DNA from: Amphibalanus amphitrite
Lineage: Eukaryota > Arthropoda > Thecostraca > Balanomorpha > Balanidae
DNA: 64,000 bases
Assembly (NCBI RefSeq): GCF_019059575.1
Contig: NW_024881501.1
Coordinates: 2,465,001-2,529,000 of the forward strand
Direction of reading: 5' to 3'
The notes beneath the pieces were generated by a model. It made no database searches. It was not told the DNA's origin and saw nothing but the letters and a program-made list of their open reading frames with translations. Shown here piece after piece: positions 1-10,440 of the stretch. Numbering within the stretch: position 1 is the first letter of the stretch; each line of letters starts with the position of its first letter. The position numbers and the translations under genes are program-made.

Positions 1-225
1 TAACTTCCTGTATGGATTGTTTCCTTAACTTTTGGTTTTCATAAATCGATGATCGGCAGCTTAAAAAGTAAAGGGGCCCAAAACCTTCAGTGGGGCCCCT
101 TGATAAAATTTTGCATCCCCATCCAAAATTTATTTTACATTCCTCCCAGTGCGGGGGCGGATAGGGGTCGTCAGATAGGTCGGAAACTTTTGCCCTCCCC
201 AAACGGATCGGCTGGATCCGCCCCT
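1..225. other. No gene seen
   Basis: I see no coding signal or recognisable element here. The stretch contains a short GGGGCCC/GGGGCCCC-type local inverted motif around 73-103 only. It differs from the sequence preceding the second mosaic copy at 21222, so the duplicated block begins near 226. Confidence 0.5.
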
Positions 226-1082
226 GGAGCAGGAAGTGGAACTTGTGCTTTATCATTATCGTAGTGTCACTCCTTGATCTGGTGTCTCTCTGTATTTGTC
301 CTCCACGAACGTTCTATGTACACACGTCCACGACCGCCCTTCGACCGCGCCGCCCCCTTCTCCCGCCCCGACCCGCAGCCGGGCGGCCACCCACACGACC
401 GCCCTCTGCCGCGGCTGCGCCAGAGTCGGTCACCCCAGTCCAGGTCAGCGGGCCCAGCCGGGACGGCGCCCGGCACCGGGCACGGCTCGAGCAGCCCCCG
501 GTGGGCCAATCCATAACACTCTCATAACCCTACACGAAACCCTCCTTATCACGAAACCCTACACCATTAACAGCATCAGAAACAATGTCCTCCAAATTGA
601 CACGCTCGTCGCCACTGACACAAATAAAAGAACGCACCAACCGACAGCCGCGCCACGGTCCTCTCAGTAGTTAGTAGCCAGCTCCGACGCGAAGCCACTC
701 CGGAAGGCGCCTCCCGCTTCGCGGTAGACGCGATGGGTCTGGCGAACCCTATCGTCCAGGAACATCGCTGTGTCCACACTGAAGACGTCGGGCCTCGTGC
801 CCGGAGTACGGGTCCGCGGGCACAGCCGACGGCCAACGGCGACGAACTCCACCGACCGCGCTGTCTGACTCCGCACCGTCCGCGCCAGGGCGCGCTCCAG
901 ATCGAATGCTGCCGTTGTCTCCCAAACGGCGGAATCGTCGAACAGCGGACGCGGGGTCGGCCCCATGACGAGGAGTGGGCAGCGCCTGGCCGCTCACATG
1001 ATGGCCCGCTCGAGGGCGTCCCATAGGCTCCCCGCGAGCACCGGAGTCGGCTCCATGCGCCGGAACCGGCCGTAGCGTAGCG
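226..1082 (-). repeat. Mosaic repeat copy 1, GC-rich block
   Basis: This block matches 21222-21565 followed by 28383-28916 almost base for base. The second copy is split by a LINE. It holds a GC-rich low-complexity half (about 320-500) and, on the minus strand, an SGNH-like fragment (664-1075). Open frames in several phases are a composition effect and not evidence of genes. Confidence 0.85.
664..1075 (-). pseudogene. SGNH/GDSL-hydrolase-like fragment, copy 1
   Basis: Read on the minus strand, the fragment runs through a stop codon after DALERAIM and then into a 100-residue open stretch. This contains a hydrophobic strand (CPLLVMGPTPRP) and ends near DDRVRQTHRVYREAG. That end resembles SGNH block V, where Asp and His are three residues apart. 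The His seen in copy 2 (DDRVHLTHRVY) is replaced here. The N-terminal GDS block is absent because a DNA element abuts upstream. SGNH-like domains are known in some transposon ORFs, so a mobile-element origin is likely. The assignment rests on motif shape only; an unrelated GC-rich frame remains possible. Confidence 0.4.
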
Positions 1083-1764
1083 TGAGGTAATTTGAACAAT
1101 TTTTTACGTCTTCTCCGTCGTACCAAATTCCAGTTCAACCCTGGATGAAGAAAACTGTTTCAGTAGCGCAAATGTCACTTGCTTTCACCGTGCAAGGCTC
1201 GTTTTTTGACGAGCCGAACATACCTTGAAAAGCATAGCCTCACTTCTCCACCAAGTCACGTTGAGTTCAAACTGCGCCACAGTGGGGTAATTTGAACATA
1301 CTGCCTTTACGTGCCATAAAAACGATAATCTCGCCAGCACCGATGCTGTTTGATCCATCAACAAATAGGCAAAACAATTCTAAATATACCTTCATTTGAA
1401 AAAAAAGAAAAATCAACACAACAACAAAAAAAAACCGCTACTGAGCATCAATATCTGCACGCTGCACACCGGTCAGTTGACGGAAGTCACCTCTCTTCAA
1501 TTAACAGAATTAACAGTCTATTAACAGTCTATCATTTCCGTTCGATAAAAACTTCCAACTTAATCAGTTATAGTGGTGCCAATCGGAACCTGGACGTTCG
1601 GAGTTCCGATTTTGTCCAATGTGCAATTCAGCATTGGTTGGACAAAGGTGGCAGACTGGACAACATTGGACGATGGCTTGCCACACTCCACCATTTTTTG
1701 TTTTATAGGTAGGTAAAGTAATCGTGCATAGCTTTCATTGGCGAATGGAAAGCTTAGTTAAGCT
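1083..1764. mobile_element. TA-target DNA element fragment, left part (copy 1)
   Basis: The sequence from GAGGTAATTTGAAC onward follows 57600-58240, the complete member of this non-coding family, and 28917-29582 in mosaic copy 2. The outermost terminal repeat (GGGTAGGGT) is missing. The element is interrupted at 1765 by an LTR and resumes at 3229. Confidence 0.8.
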
Positions 1765-2112
1765 TGTGGCAGACAAGGGTCGATAAAAGTAATTGTTGAT
1801 GATGAGAAATTATTTTGTAAGTTATGATCAACACAAGTTCTTGGACAAGGACATACTATTATAGACAGACAACTCAAAAACATTCACAACAAAAGCAACC
1901 TCAATTTCAAGGCAAGATAAAAATTCGTGACATAAAAAGTAATGCGCGTGGTTGCTAAGGTTACAGGCGGGAAAATAAAAGTGAATCATACAAAGCGCAA
2001 TTAATCAATAATAATTAAACAAGATAGAATAATATATCGATAATTCGCGAAACTTAAACAATAATTATGTTTCTGTAAAATATAAATAAAAATATACATA
2101 AGATGCGCCACA
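1765..2112 (-). repeat. Gypsy-type 3' LTR (solo partner not found)
   Basis: The 348-bp segment begins TGTGGC and ends GCCACA, a 6-bp inverted end typical of LTRs. On the minus strand it is immediately preceded by a purine-rich tract (GGGGCGGGGAG, at 2116-2126), which fits a polypurine tract. An integrase C-terminus lies just upstream at 2263-2766. A 5' LTR is not present, because the insertion is truncated inside integrase at about 3228. Confidence 0.65.
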
Positions 2113-2262
2113 ATACTCCCCGCCCCAGAGCGGAGCTATATGAAATATATACAGACATGAGGCATACAAAAACCAGTAAACACTGTTCGTCACGTAAAAC
2201 GTTCGCCCGGTGGCCAAAGTTCATCCCGGCGCGGCGGCAAGTTCATCGCTGTTCAGTGTCCA

Positions 2263-3228
2263 TCACTGTATCGCCCCGTTCCGCCCCCGCGGCTCGCGCA
2301 GCAGGCCCCCTCGACGGGTCGGAACCGCTACGGAGTTGGGGCGGAGCGAGGCAGATGGTGGCAATCGAAAGCGCACTCGTCTTGGCGTTCGCGTCGGGGT
2401 ACTGCCGCTGTCTGGCCCGGTCGTCATCGTCGCTCGGCTGCTACGCGAGTCGGCTGTCGGCTCCTCTCGTGCAGCTTCCCTGTGGGCACGGGCAGAGAAC
2501 TCGGCAGCAGAGGGCAGTCGTGCAGGCTTTAGGCGATTGATGAACACCGAATCAGTTTCACCAGAGGCTAGTTCGACAATGAAGAACTTGGTGAACCGTT
2601 TTACAACGCGCAGTGGACCTATGTAGGGGGACTCAAGGGGGCGACGCACTCTATCTACACGTATCCAGACATGCGAACAATTTGCTAGGTCCTTCGGAAT
2701 ATATACATCTTTTGCACTGCTGCCGTGGCAATGTCCTTCCGACATAGTACAAAAAAACAATCTCATTCATTCGTCTGGCCAATTCACGGATAAAGTCATG
2801 ACGGGAAGAACTCGATTCTCCGTCCACTGCGACTCAGGGGAACAGAAGCTGACTACCCGTAACGGCGGTAAAGGAGACAAGCCCGAATCGTTCGGTAGGG
2901 CGCGAATCCCAGGCATTACAACCGGAAGAGCCTGGAGCCACTCCTGTTTTCGTGCCATTATCGCTGCCTTCAGCGTCCTGTGGCTCCTTTCGACTAACCC
3001 GTTCGAGCGTGGCGTATATGCAGTCGTTCGCAAACGATGGAAACCTATCAAGGCTGAAAGGTGACTGAAAAGCTCGGACTCGAATTGACTTCCTCTGTCA
3101 GTTACCACATATAAAGGAACGCCGAAACGAGATATCCATACGTCAAGAAACGCCGCGGCTATACTCGCAGCTGAAATGTCAGTTAGCGGGGTCGCCTCCA
3201 TCCAGCGCGTTGCCCTGTCAATACATGT
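2263..3228 (-). pseudogene. Gypsy integrase, truncated
   Basis: This is the C-terminal half of a Ty3/Gypsy integrase on the minus strand. The first visible residues are CIDRATRWMEA, then VTDRGSQFES (second catalytic Asp) and NGLVERSHRTLK (catalytic Glu). Then comes a frame break near 2767-2900 and the tail domain with VDRVRRPLESPYIGP. The first catalytic Asp and the zinc-binding N-terminus are lost at the 3228 junction. The protein would have joined element cDNA to host DNA. It sits between its LTR (1765-2112) and the resumed DNA element, so this is a 5'-truncated insertion. It is not functional. Confidence 0.85.
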
Positions 3229-3424
3229 CTCAATATAATGAACACTTTTCGGCTGGTAAATTACATTATGACAATTAAAAATGACAATTTTGAGTTTTGA
3301 TTACTGCCTAATTTTCGAGCATATTTGGACAAATGGCTGACTTGAACATTTCTGGACGGAAAATAAACAAGAATGCCGGACATTGGACGGATATAAGACA
3401 CATTTTTTTCTTCTAAAACTGGCA
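3229..3424. mobile_element. TA-target DNA element fragment, right part (copy 1)
   Basis: The sequence resumes at CTCAATATAATGAACAC, exactly where 1764 left off when compared with 58243 and 29585. It ends near CTGCTACTG, where it is fused to a Gypsy reverse-transcriptase fragment. The same fusion occurs in mosaic copy 2 near 29800, so the junction predates the duplication. Confidence 0.75.
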
Positions 3425-3532
3425 TCACTTATCTGCTACTGTTTTGGGTTGAAACCTGTACGTGGCGTCTTTTTCCCTAATCAACACCACCGGTGAGCAC
3501 CTAGGACTGTCACTCTTCTCGATGACTCCATC
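3425..3532 (-). pseudogene. Gypsy reverse transcriptase fragment (cut by insertion)
   Basis: The minus frame reads SPRCSPVVLIREKDATYRF, the conserved start of a Gypsy RT palm before the first catalytic motif. It ends at the fusion with the DNA element. The upstream part of the same frame lies at 5167-5564, separated by the 3533-5166 insertion. Copy 2 (29781-30059) keeps the two parts joined and confirms the original order. Confidence 0.8.
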
Positions 3533-5166
3533 CATGGGTGTAGGAGCGCCAAAAATATTGGTGAAGGATGCCGCCTGAACCTTATGAAAAGGGACAGGAC
3601 CGTGCCAACCAACACGCACAGTGCAAGCGGGGGGGGGGGGGGGGCGAATTTCGCCAACCCCTTGTTTTTCGCAGATATCTTACGCCCTTATCATCCCATT
3701 AACGTCAAATTTTCAATGCCTGCCTAAAACTGAATTGTGCATCTTGCCATGACAGCAAGATGTAAATCAGGGCCTCGGCTAAGGAATTTTGACTACTGGG
3801 GCAAATGGTCAAAGTGTGTTAACCCGCACCCTGCTGGGAGGGGGAGGTTTTTGAACACCCACCCCCCCCCCCCTGCGGTTTTTCGCGGATATCTGAAAAA
3901 CGGCGGCACCTTATCATCTATCAATTTTATACATTTTGTGAAAATTTCAGACCAGGGTCCTTCAAGGTCAGGTCACCAGGTCGCTACAACTGACCTCACC
4001 TCATAAACACATCATAAAATGTTTCAATGTATGCCATAGCTACACCAAGTGACGGATCGCTTTGAAGCTTTCAGCAATTCATAAGTGCAACAGTATGTAC
4101 AAAATTCGGAATTTTCATATCGGTGACCTAAGGTCGGGTCAATATTGCGACCTCTCTAGGTATTATAAGTCAATGGGAGAAAATTCAAAACCGTCTTTTT
4201 CGGACGAAAGTCATTCTAAACACTCTCAAACACTAAATTACAAGTAACTTTGACACACTGAACATGAAAACGGCACCCGTGACCCCTGTTTATGCCCCTA
4301 AGGTCATCTCAGGTCACGAATGGTATCTAACAGTTTTTTTGCGACTAACTTTTGAAAGAGGCATGCTGGAGCGATGAAAACGCCTTATATATGCTCAGCT
4401 CGACGATACAGATCCACTAATATGCAACATGACAATGTCCGGTCAGGTCATGACCTTGACCTGAGGTCAAATTTTAAGTTGACCTTTTAAGGTAAAGTTA
4501 TAGTTCATTCGATGCGTCTTGACGAGAGGAACTCGATGCTGGTAAAAGTAAGCTCGTACAAGGCTTGGGTCAAAAGTTATTGCAGAAAAACTGTTTCCGA
4601 AAAAATCGGCTATTTTTTCAGTTTTTGCCCCCTGCAGGCAAAACCGTTGACGTTAGGTCAAATCTGAGAGAATTACTCAGAAAGGGCGTTAATAGGGCTA
4701 TCGAATGCGCTTTTCCGTGGCGCTGTAGCTCTATTGGTTCCCGAGCTATGCGTTGGCTTCTTGGAAATTGTCGACATTCGACCTGGAAATCGGCGAAAAT
4801 TTGCCTTCAATGACCTGACCTGACCTTTGACCTGACCAAAAAAGTGTCCGAAGTGATTTCGTCATTATTTTTGGCGTTCTTTCGAACGCCGCCTTCTGCG
4901 TATCGCTATGTGGCCCAGGAGCCGAGTTAGAAGGGGGGGGGGGTGTTCAAACACCCCCCCCCCCCAGCAGGGCGTGGAAATCCAAGACCCCTAGCCGGGC
5001 GCGGGTTAAAAAAACAGACATTTGATCAACCGTCGAATCCAGTAGTTCTATGCATAGGTAGGTGAAGACCCTCCCTTGCATTGTCCAAGATTGGTGAAGG
5101 ATCCTTCACCAATCTGAAAACTTTGGTGAAAGGTATCCTTCACCAAAGAGATACGTTGCTACACCT
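3533..5166. mobile_element. Inserted non-coding element with inverted ends
   Basis: Comparison with copy 2 (29876-29890) shows this 1.6 kb segment is extra. It is flanked by a direct repeat of about 10-11 bp (ATGACTCCATC at 3522-3532 and 5167-5177). The ends resemble each other as inverted repeats: GGTGTAGGAGCG with TTGGTGAAGGAT on the left, and the reverse complement of CACCAAAGAGATACGTTGC followed by TACACCT on the right. The interior has no coding frame. It carries poly-C/poly-G runs and many AGGTCA motifs. The exact ends are uncertain by a few bases and I cannot assign the family. Confidence 0.6.
3815..5010. repeat. Inverted poly-C repeat with AGGTCA-rich interior
   Basis: The left arm (TTAACCCGCACCCTGCTGGGAG, then a poly-C run and TTTTTCGCGGATATCTG) is mirrored at 4930-5010, which reads as AGCAGGGCGTGG and GCGCGGGTTAAAA in the opposite sense. 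Between them direct and inverted AGGTCA or GGTCAGGTCA motifs recur at about 3960, 4128, 4300, 4440-4475, 4655 and 4808-4845. A related block lies at 11640-12350. Confidence 0.6.
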
Positions 5167-5564
5167 ATGACTCCATCGCGTAACATGTGCTGCTTCTGGT
5201 CCTCCACTTGTCTCAAATGGACAGGGACGCGACGGGGACGCTGTTTTATAGGCGCCGCGTCTCCCCTTTCAGTCCGGTGTTCCACCAAATGTGTTCTGCC
5301 GATGTCTCCCGGACCGCCACTGAAGACCTCCCGGCATTCTGAGACAAGCGCTCGTTTTCCCTCAGCGCTCATATCGCTTGTATCCACGTCCAGTTCTGGA
5401 ATTGGGTCATCTGCTGGATTCGCGGATTTCTGTAGGCCGCCGCAGATCGTGGCGACACAGTTAGGATTGTTCCTTTTCCCGTCCCTGCATATCTCGTATT
5501 CGTTGTCGGCGGGACGCCCGCCCTTGACACTTGACAGCCGATCCCCGTAAGACACGTGCTTCAT
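5106..5564 (-). pseudogene. Gypsy RT N-terminal region, copy 1
   Basis: The minus frame has GDIGRTHLVEHRTERGDAAP and VHLRQVEDQKQHMLRDGVI. This is the usual stretch between protease and RT palm in Ty3/Gypsy elements, in which the template strand enters RT. It breaks at 5167, where the inserted element begins. The last residues of the open frame (after GVI) are contributed by the inserted element and are not original. Copy 2 carries the same region at 29781-30140. Confidence 0.8.
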
Positions 5565-5579
5565 CTAGACCGAGATTTG

Positions 5580-6180
5580 TTAATCTGATTGGCACCTTGC
5601 ATTCACGAGCACCACTTCTCTGGGAACCAGGAGCCCCTCCCGGTCCGCCGTCATGCTGGGCTCAATGACGCTTTCAAGCGTTGCACCGAATGAGTCCATG
5701 ATTATTCCGTCAATGGGCACCACGTCTGCCAAAACGACACTCGTCGATTTAGGGAGAATAACGGTTGTTGCACAGAGCAAGACCCGTGCTCTGCTTGGTT
5801 GGATGTCACTGTAAAATGGCAACCGCATGGTCAGGCCGTCTAACTTGAGCGTACCGCTCTGATCGTCGATAATTGTGCGGTACCGACAGCAAAAATCCCG
5901 CCCCAGCACGGCATCATATAAGACGCCTCCGACGACCGCTATGCTTGCGCAGGACGACGTTTTCCCCTGGATTTGCAGAGGCACGTTCTGCAGAATCCCC
6001 ATAATGCGTAGTGGCTCTCCGCCTGCCCGTTGCGCACTCTGCGTGGTCGTCACTCGTCAGTAGCTGACAGCCGAGTTCAGATTGCAGCACGCCTTCCAGA
6101 CCGCTGCGTACCTACCATAGAAAAATCGGCCCCTGTGTCGATTAGTGCCCAGCGTCTCCTGCTCCCCAGCAGCACCTCGA
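5580..6180 (-). pseudogene. Gypsy aspartic protease and linker, copy 1
   Basis: Near 6140-6180 the minus strand reads WALIDTGADFS, the catalytic DTGA motif of a retroviral-type aspartic protease. Downstream is GVLYDAVLGRDFCCRYRTI, matching the flap and the later strand (VLGRDF) of the fold. The 157-residue open stretch then leads to the protease-RT linker. Small frame changes separate the DTGA motif from this stretch. It would process the Gag-Pol polyprotein in an intact element. The neighbours are a zinc knuckle upstream and RT downstream, which is the normal Gypsy order. Confidence 0.8.
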
Positions 6181-6239
6181 CAGCAGTTGCTGTCTGATGA
6201 AACTTTTAGCCGGAACTTGTCCCTCGGCCCCGGCTAATC

Positions 6240-6701
6240 TTAGTTTTCCGGCTGCGTCCCGTGTGCCGAGGGCGACCGAGTAAGCCTCTCGCTCCCACCA
6301 CAGGTGAAAAGCCGACAGTTGACCATCCAGTGGCCTGGTTGCCCGCGGCACAGGCAGAAAGGCGCCGGTGATTGACCTGAGGTAAGCTGGCTCTTCGCCT
6401 TATCCCACTGCGTGATGCGGCTGGGCCCACGACCGTCACCTCGAGCATCACCGCTCGTCTGGGTTTCGCTCGTTTGTCGCTCGTCGCTCGTTTGTCTCGG
6501 ACAGTTTCTCCGGATATGTCCTTCCACACCACAGCCGTAGCATTTTACCGGTGGTCGCGTTCCGCCTGGACGCGAACTAACGTTCTGGCTGGATGCGGCG
6601 AGAGTAGGCATAGTCTCCTCCATGCCCAACACACGCTGTTGTAGATCACGACTAAGAGCCGGTAATGGCGTCGTGAGCGGTGGCGTGTTCGGGGCCAACA
6701 T
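6240..6701 (-). pseudogene. Gypsy gag zinc-knuckle region, copy 1
   Basis: The minus frame contains CYGCGVEGHIRRNCPRQ, a CX2CX4HX4C knuckle that binds RNA in Gag nucleocapsid. A second, degenerate cysteine cluster (FCLCRGQPGHWMVNC) follows about 60 residues later, also CX2CX4HX4C in form. Between them is a low-complexity tract with duplicated SDERQTSETQTS-like residues. It belongs to the same broken Gypsy copy as the flanking fragments. Confidence 0.8.
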
Positions 6702-6890
6702 CTGACGCGAGAGCTACCGAAGAGGTTTGTTGGACTGAACGCACCGCCTGGAGTGCCTCGTGGTGGCTACGCAGCTCCTTAACCTGGGTCGCTGGAGCCC
6801 GTCCACAGAGCTTCCTCTTAATCCATTCATCTCGTAGGCCACAAATAAACCGACTCGTGAGGCTTCCCTCTACCGCATCATCGCCCTCAG

Positions 6891-7199
6891 CTATCCCTGG
6901 TTATGCCAGTTTCCTGATCTTTCGTACTCGGCCTGCAGAACTTTCAATAGCCTCCCCGGGTCCCTGTAACGCGCTACCAAGTTCGGCATGCGCTTGTGCG
7001 TGTCTATATTTCCCCCAAAGTGGTCTGATAGAGCGGTTGTTACGGCACGGTATTTCGCCTTAGTCGTTGCTGACAAAGACACGAAAACGTCCAATGCGTC
7101 ATCCTTCAAGAGGCTAAACAAACATTGGAGCCGTTCCTCGTCTGTATACGATTGTATCAGTGCTTCGAAGCGATCGACCCATTTTTCAGTCTGCACCAC
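6891..7199 (-). pseudogene. Gypsy gag capsid-like fragment, copy 1
   Basis: The 102-residue minus frame reads KWVDRFEALIQSYTDEER, LFSLLKDDALDVF and YRAVTTALSDHFG. This is the helical pattern of the retrotransposon Gag core: W..RFE, LLxxDALDVF, then a helix ending HFG. It would form the capsid shell. This portion is deleted in mosaic copy 2. The shared block ends at about 7229. No 5' LTR is found beside it, so the element is truncated here too. Confidence 0.75.
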
Positions 7200-7229
7200 T
7201 AGGGTATGATTTTACGCTATTACTCAACT

Positions 7230-8110
7230 CAATGTATGTCTATGTCTCTCAAAACAGTGCTCACAACAATCCTACATATTTTTACATTGATTTGCAGAAC
7301 TTGATTAGGTGTTTAACATGAATGCGACTTATAGGTGAAATCAGATAGCTGCATAGGCAGGTGCAGGTACGCTGAAAAGGGAGGCTTGTTCTGGCTTGGT
7401 AATGCTCTCCGTTTTTTTCCCTCCCTGGATCCGCCTATGCAGAAATCCATCATTGCTAAGTGACGTCACATAGTTGCGAAGACATAAATATAACTGAAGT
7501 CCCCATTGATCGTCATTCCGAACTTGCCGCTTGCCAATCGGCGCGAAATGTCAGAGAAGTTGAAGTTCCGCGAAAAGTACCTCCGTAAACCTGTTCTTGG
7601 AGACGTCTCTGCGCAAACTAGAATCAAAATTTTGACACTGTCCAATTAAATAATAATGGTTAGGAAAAGTCCCAAATTTCATGGCGCTAGCCCAATCGGT
7701 TTCCGGTACAGAGTAGAAAAACTATGTAGGGGCCGATTCGCCCCTCCCCCCCCCCCCCCCAGTAGTAGGGTTAATGCCGGTTTGTATCTTCTAACACAGT
7801 CTCACTGTTCTCTCTATCGCAGTCGCACTCCAGGAGAAACCAACGACAATCAGTCCAGGCCGTGTCAGTTGTATTGTACCGACAAACCAGTGCTAATTCG
7901 CACAGTCATGTCACAACTGGTGCTAACTTAAAAGGCTGCTAACTCATAGCTGAGAACGCACGGGTATGGCTGAACGAAAAAAGAACTATAAAGAGTAATC
8001 CAGTATCCACTGGCATGAGACTGCACCGACTCTCCGACCGCACAGACTCTCAGAACGCACCGACTTGCACAGCGCGCTGACTCGGCTGCTTCCGACGCTT
8101 ACACAGTACT
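7230..8110. other. No gene seen
   Basis: Mostly unremarkable non-coding sequence. It has a poly-C run of about 15 bases near 7745-7760, similar to those at 3855-3875 and 11683-11697. There is also a short imperfect repetition of CGCACCGACTC-like words at 8020-8090. Confidence 0.6.
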
Positions 8111-8120
8111 GAGTTCTTAC

Positions 8121-9785
8121 TCAGGGTTCCAGGTTGACCCGACTGAGCTCTCCCTCAGTGGAGAGGAGGAGGTGAGCAATCTTGCCCAACTCGATCGTGC
8201 AATCTTGCAGCCTATAATACCTCCTATGAACAGCAAGATCGTGGCCAAGGTGGCTCGCAAGCATGTCCATTTCATTCTCTTTTAGGTTGAGGATTTGCAC
8301 GACAGTCGCCAAGTATTTGCGCATTTTCGTGGCTGTGATCAGTGCAGGATTTTTCACACCTGCGGCTTGGCACTAAGCCTTTAGCGCGTGCCACGCGCTC
8401 AGCCTGGCTCCTGATGCTTTTGCGAATAAGACGCAGTTTTCTGCAGGCACACCTGCATCTTGTCTTGCCGACAGCAGTGTTTCAATGCCGTCTTTTGCGA
8501 TTGCCGGCAGCAGAACCGGGACCACCCTTCCTCTCTTTCCGAGGGTTTTGATGAGGGTCATCATGCGCACCATTCCTTGCTCAACCCGCGACAGATAGTT
8601 CAGCACAGTCTCATTGTGGACGTAGGAAGCTCTCTCGGTGTAATCAGTAACCTTCAGTTTCATGGCCTCGCCACCTCGCCGTTTGTTGAACACAAGAATG
8701 TATACCGCCAGGACCTTGACGAGGGCGTCGTAAGCCTTCTTGATGCTTCGAGCATCTGCCTGTTGAAGCTTCTTTGTCTTCTCTGCCACTTCTTTCTGAA
8801 GGTGCTGTGTGAGAATTTTCATGTCTTCGGTAGTCGGAAGCGCATCATCTTTGTCCATTGTTCTTACATTGAGAGTGTGAAGGGCAGCCCTGGTGATGCG
8901 GTCACCCCACTCCGCGTCTCTCAGCCGCAGAAAGCTTGTGGCTTGTAGCTCACCCGTTTTGTCTCCGTTGCGAATAGCTCTCCCAATGATGATTTGGGTG
9001 ACTTTTCCCAACGCGTGTCCCATGTGTTTCGCGACTGTTGGTATTTTGAAAGTTGGATTGCTCACTGAATCGCCGCTGTCATGACCTGCAATAGTCATAG
9101 TCGCTTCAATGACGGCGTCAAACAGAGCAGGAGTGCACATCTCTGTCACGGTGATGGCGTCATCCTTCTTCAACGTTCTCACGCCACTTAGCAGTTTACT
9201 TAGCAGGGTGAGCCGTCTCTTGCGGACCTTCGTCTGCATCTCTCCCACACCCTTGCTGCTCACTACGTACCCGGCGTATATGAGCAGGACCGGGTCAGAC
9301 ATGACAATGGCTTTTACGTCTGGATCTCTTATTTTTAGGACGCATTCAGGTACGTCAGATCCATACTTCATTTGATTTAGCATGACGTCTGCAGCAACGG
9401 TGACATTCTGGCCTGGTGTCACATGCTCACATTTCGCAGCATGAGCCGGCATGTCATATTTTACCAGGAACACCAAACAACCCGGGCAGGGAAGGAAGTT
9501 GCAAATTGGGATGTCCGGCCTGTTTGGGCGTCTACTCAAAATCAGTTCTCCCCGGCCCTCCCGCAGCACACGCTGGTTGTGTTCAAAATTTCCTCGGTTA
9601 CGCAGAATCGTGAAGGCCGAGTTCTGCTCTTCCCTTTTCCCCGCTGACGCTCTTTGTACTTCCAGCTCTCTATGGTGCACAAGTGTCAGGTGACGTTTCA
9701 TCTTTTGTTTGACGAGTTTCTGGCAAAATGTGCATGCATTTATAGTGTCATAGCACTTTTTATCTGGGGCCGTTTTGTAGAACAC
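8121..9785 (-). pseudogene. Zinc-finger tyrosine recombinase (Crypton-like), one in-frame stop
   Basis: The minus frame encodes about 550 residues. Near the start is a CX2CX12HX4H finger (CTFCQKLVKQKMKRHLTLVHH region), then GNFEHNQRVL and a second Cys-rich finger with FLPCPGC. The catalytic half has FNKRRGGEAMKLKV near residue 370 (first Arg), TATKMRKYLAT (second Arg), and HLGHDLAVHRRYY with the conserved GH and the nucleophile Tyr. A single TAG interrupts the frame between the first Arg and the second block (at about 8373); reading continues in the same phase to the end, so it is a nonsense change or a readthrough/recoded site. There is no ATG upstream of the first finger, and the frame stays open into a proline-rich repeat up to about 10333, so an upstream exon is possible. 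Such proteins cut and join DNA through a 3'-phosphotyrosine. Crypton-like or domesticated origin is inferred. Confidence 0.75.
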
Positions 9786-9799
9786 CCCGCTCGGCGGCG

Positions 9800-10330
9800 G
9801 AAGGTCTCTCGCTCCACTTTCCGATGGAGGGTCGCTGACTCCTGCCTCCGGCGGAGGGTCGCTCGCTCCGGTGGCCAGTGGAGGGTCGCTCGCTCCTCTC
9901 TCCAGCGGAGGGTCGCTCGGCGGAGGGTCGCTCGCTCCGGTAGCCAGTGGAGGGTCGCTCGCTCCTCTCTCCAGCGGAGGGTCGCTCGGCGGAGGGTCGC
10001 TCGCTCCGGTGGTCAGTGGAGGGTCGCTCGCTCCTCTCTCCAGCGGAGGGTCGCTCGCTTCGGTAGCCAGTGGAGGGTCGCTCGCTCCTCTCTCCAGCGG
10101 AGGGTCGCTCGGCGGAGGGTCGCTCGCTCTGGTGGCCAGTGGAGGGTCGCTCGCTCCTCTCTCCAGCGGAGGGTCGCTCGGTGGAGGGTCGCTCGCTCCG
10201 GTAGCCAGTGGAGGGTCGCTCGCTCCTCTCTCCAGTGGAGGGTCGCTCGGCGGAGGGTCACTCTCTCCGGCGGAGGGTCGCTCACTCCTGTAGCCGGCAG
10301 AGGGCCACTCGCTGCGGTCGCTGCCGGAGG
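9800..10330. repeat. 69-bp minisatellite, proline-rich in one frame
   Basis: The array is built of GGAGGGTCGCTCG words in 27+15+27-bp blocks, giving a 69-bp higher-order unit repeated about six times, with one shortened unit near 10009-10062. All block lengths are multiples of three. Every frame stays open through most of it. On the minus strand one phase reads SDPPLERGASDPPLATGA repeatedly and is in phase with the recombinase frame downstream. A 20-bp block near 10250 is the only visible phase change. Confidence 0.85.
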
Positions 10331-10440
10331 GTTACATCTGAAACGTAATGAAACACCAGTCATGTTCTTCATAAATTTGTTCAAATGGTCAAAAATATCT
10401 AATTCTGGGAATTTGCTGCGTTATTTTCGACATTACATCG

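Noticed and set aside
7745-7760. Homopolymer C/G runs as a single defined element
   Set aside because: Runs at 7745, 35051, 35208 and 59948 lack the TTTTTCGCG neighbour seen in the repeat family and may be independent slippage or assembly effects.
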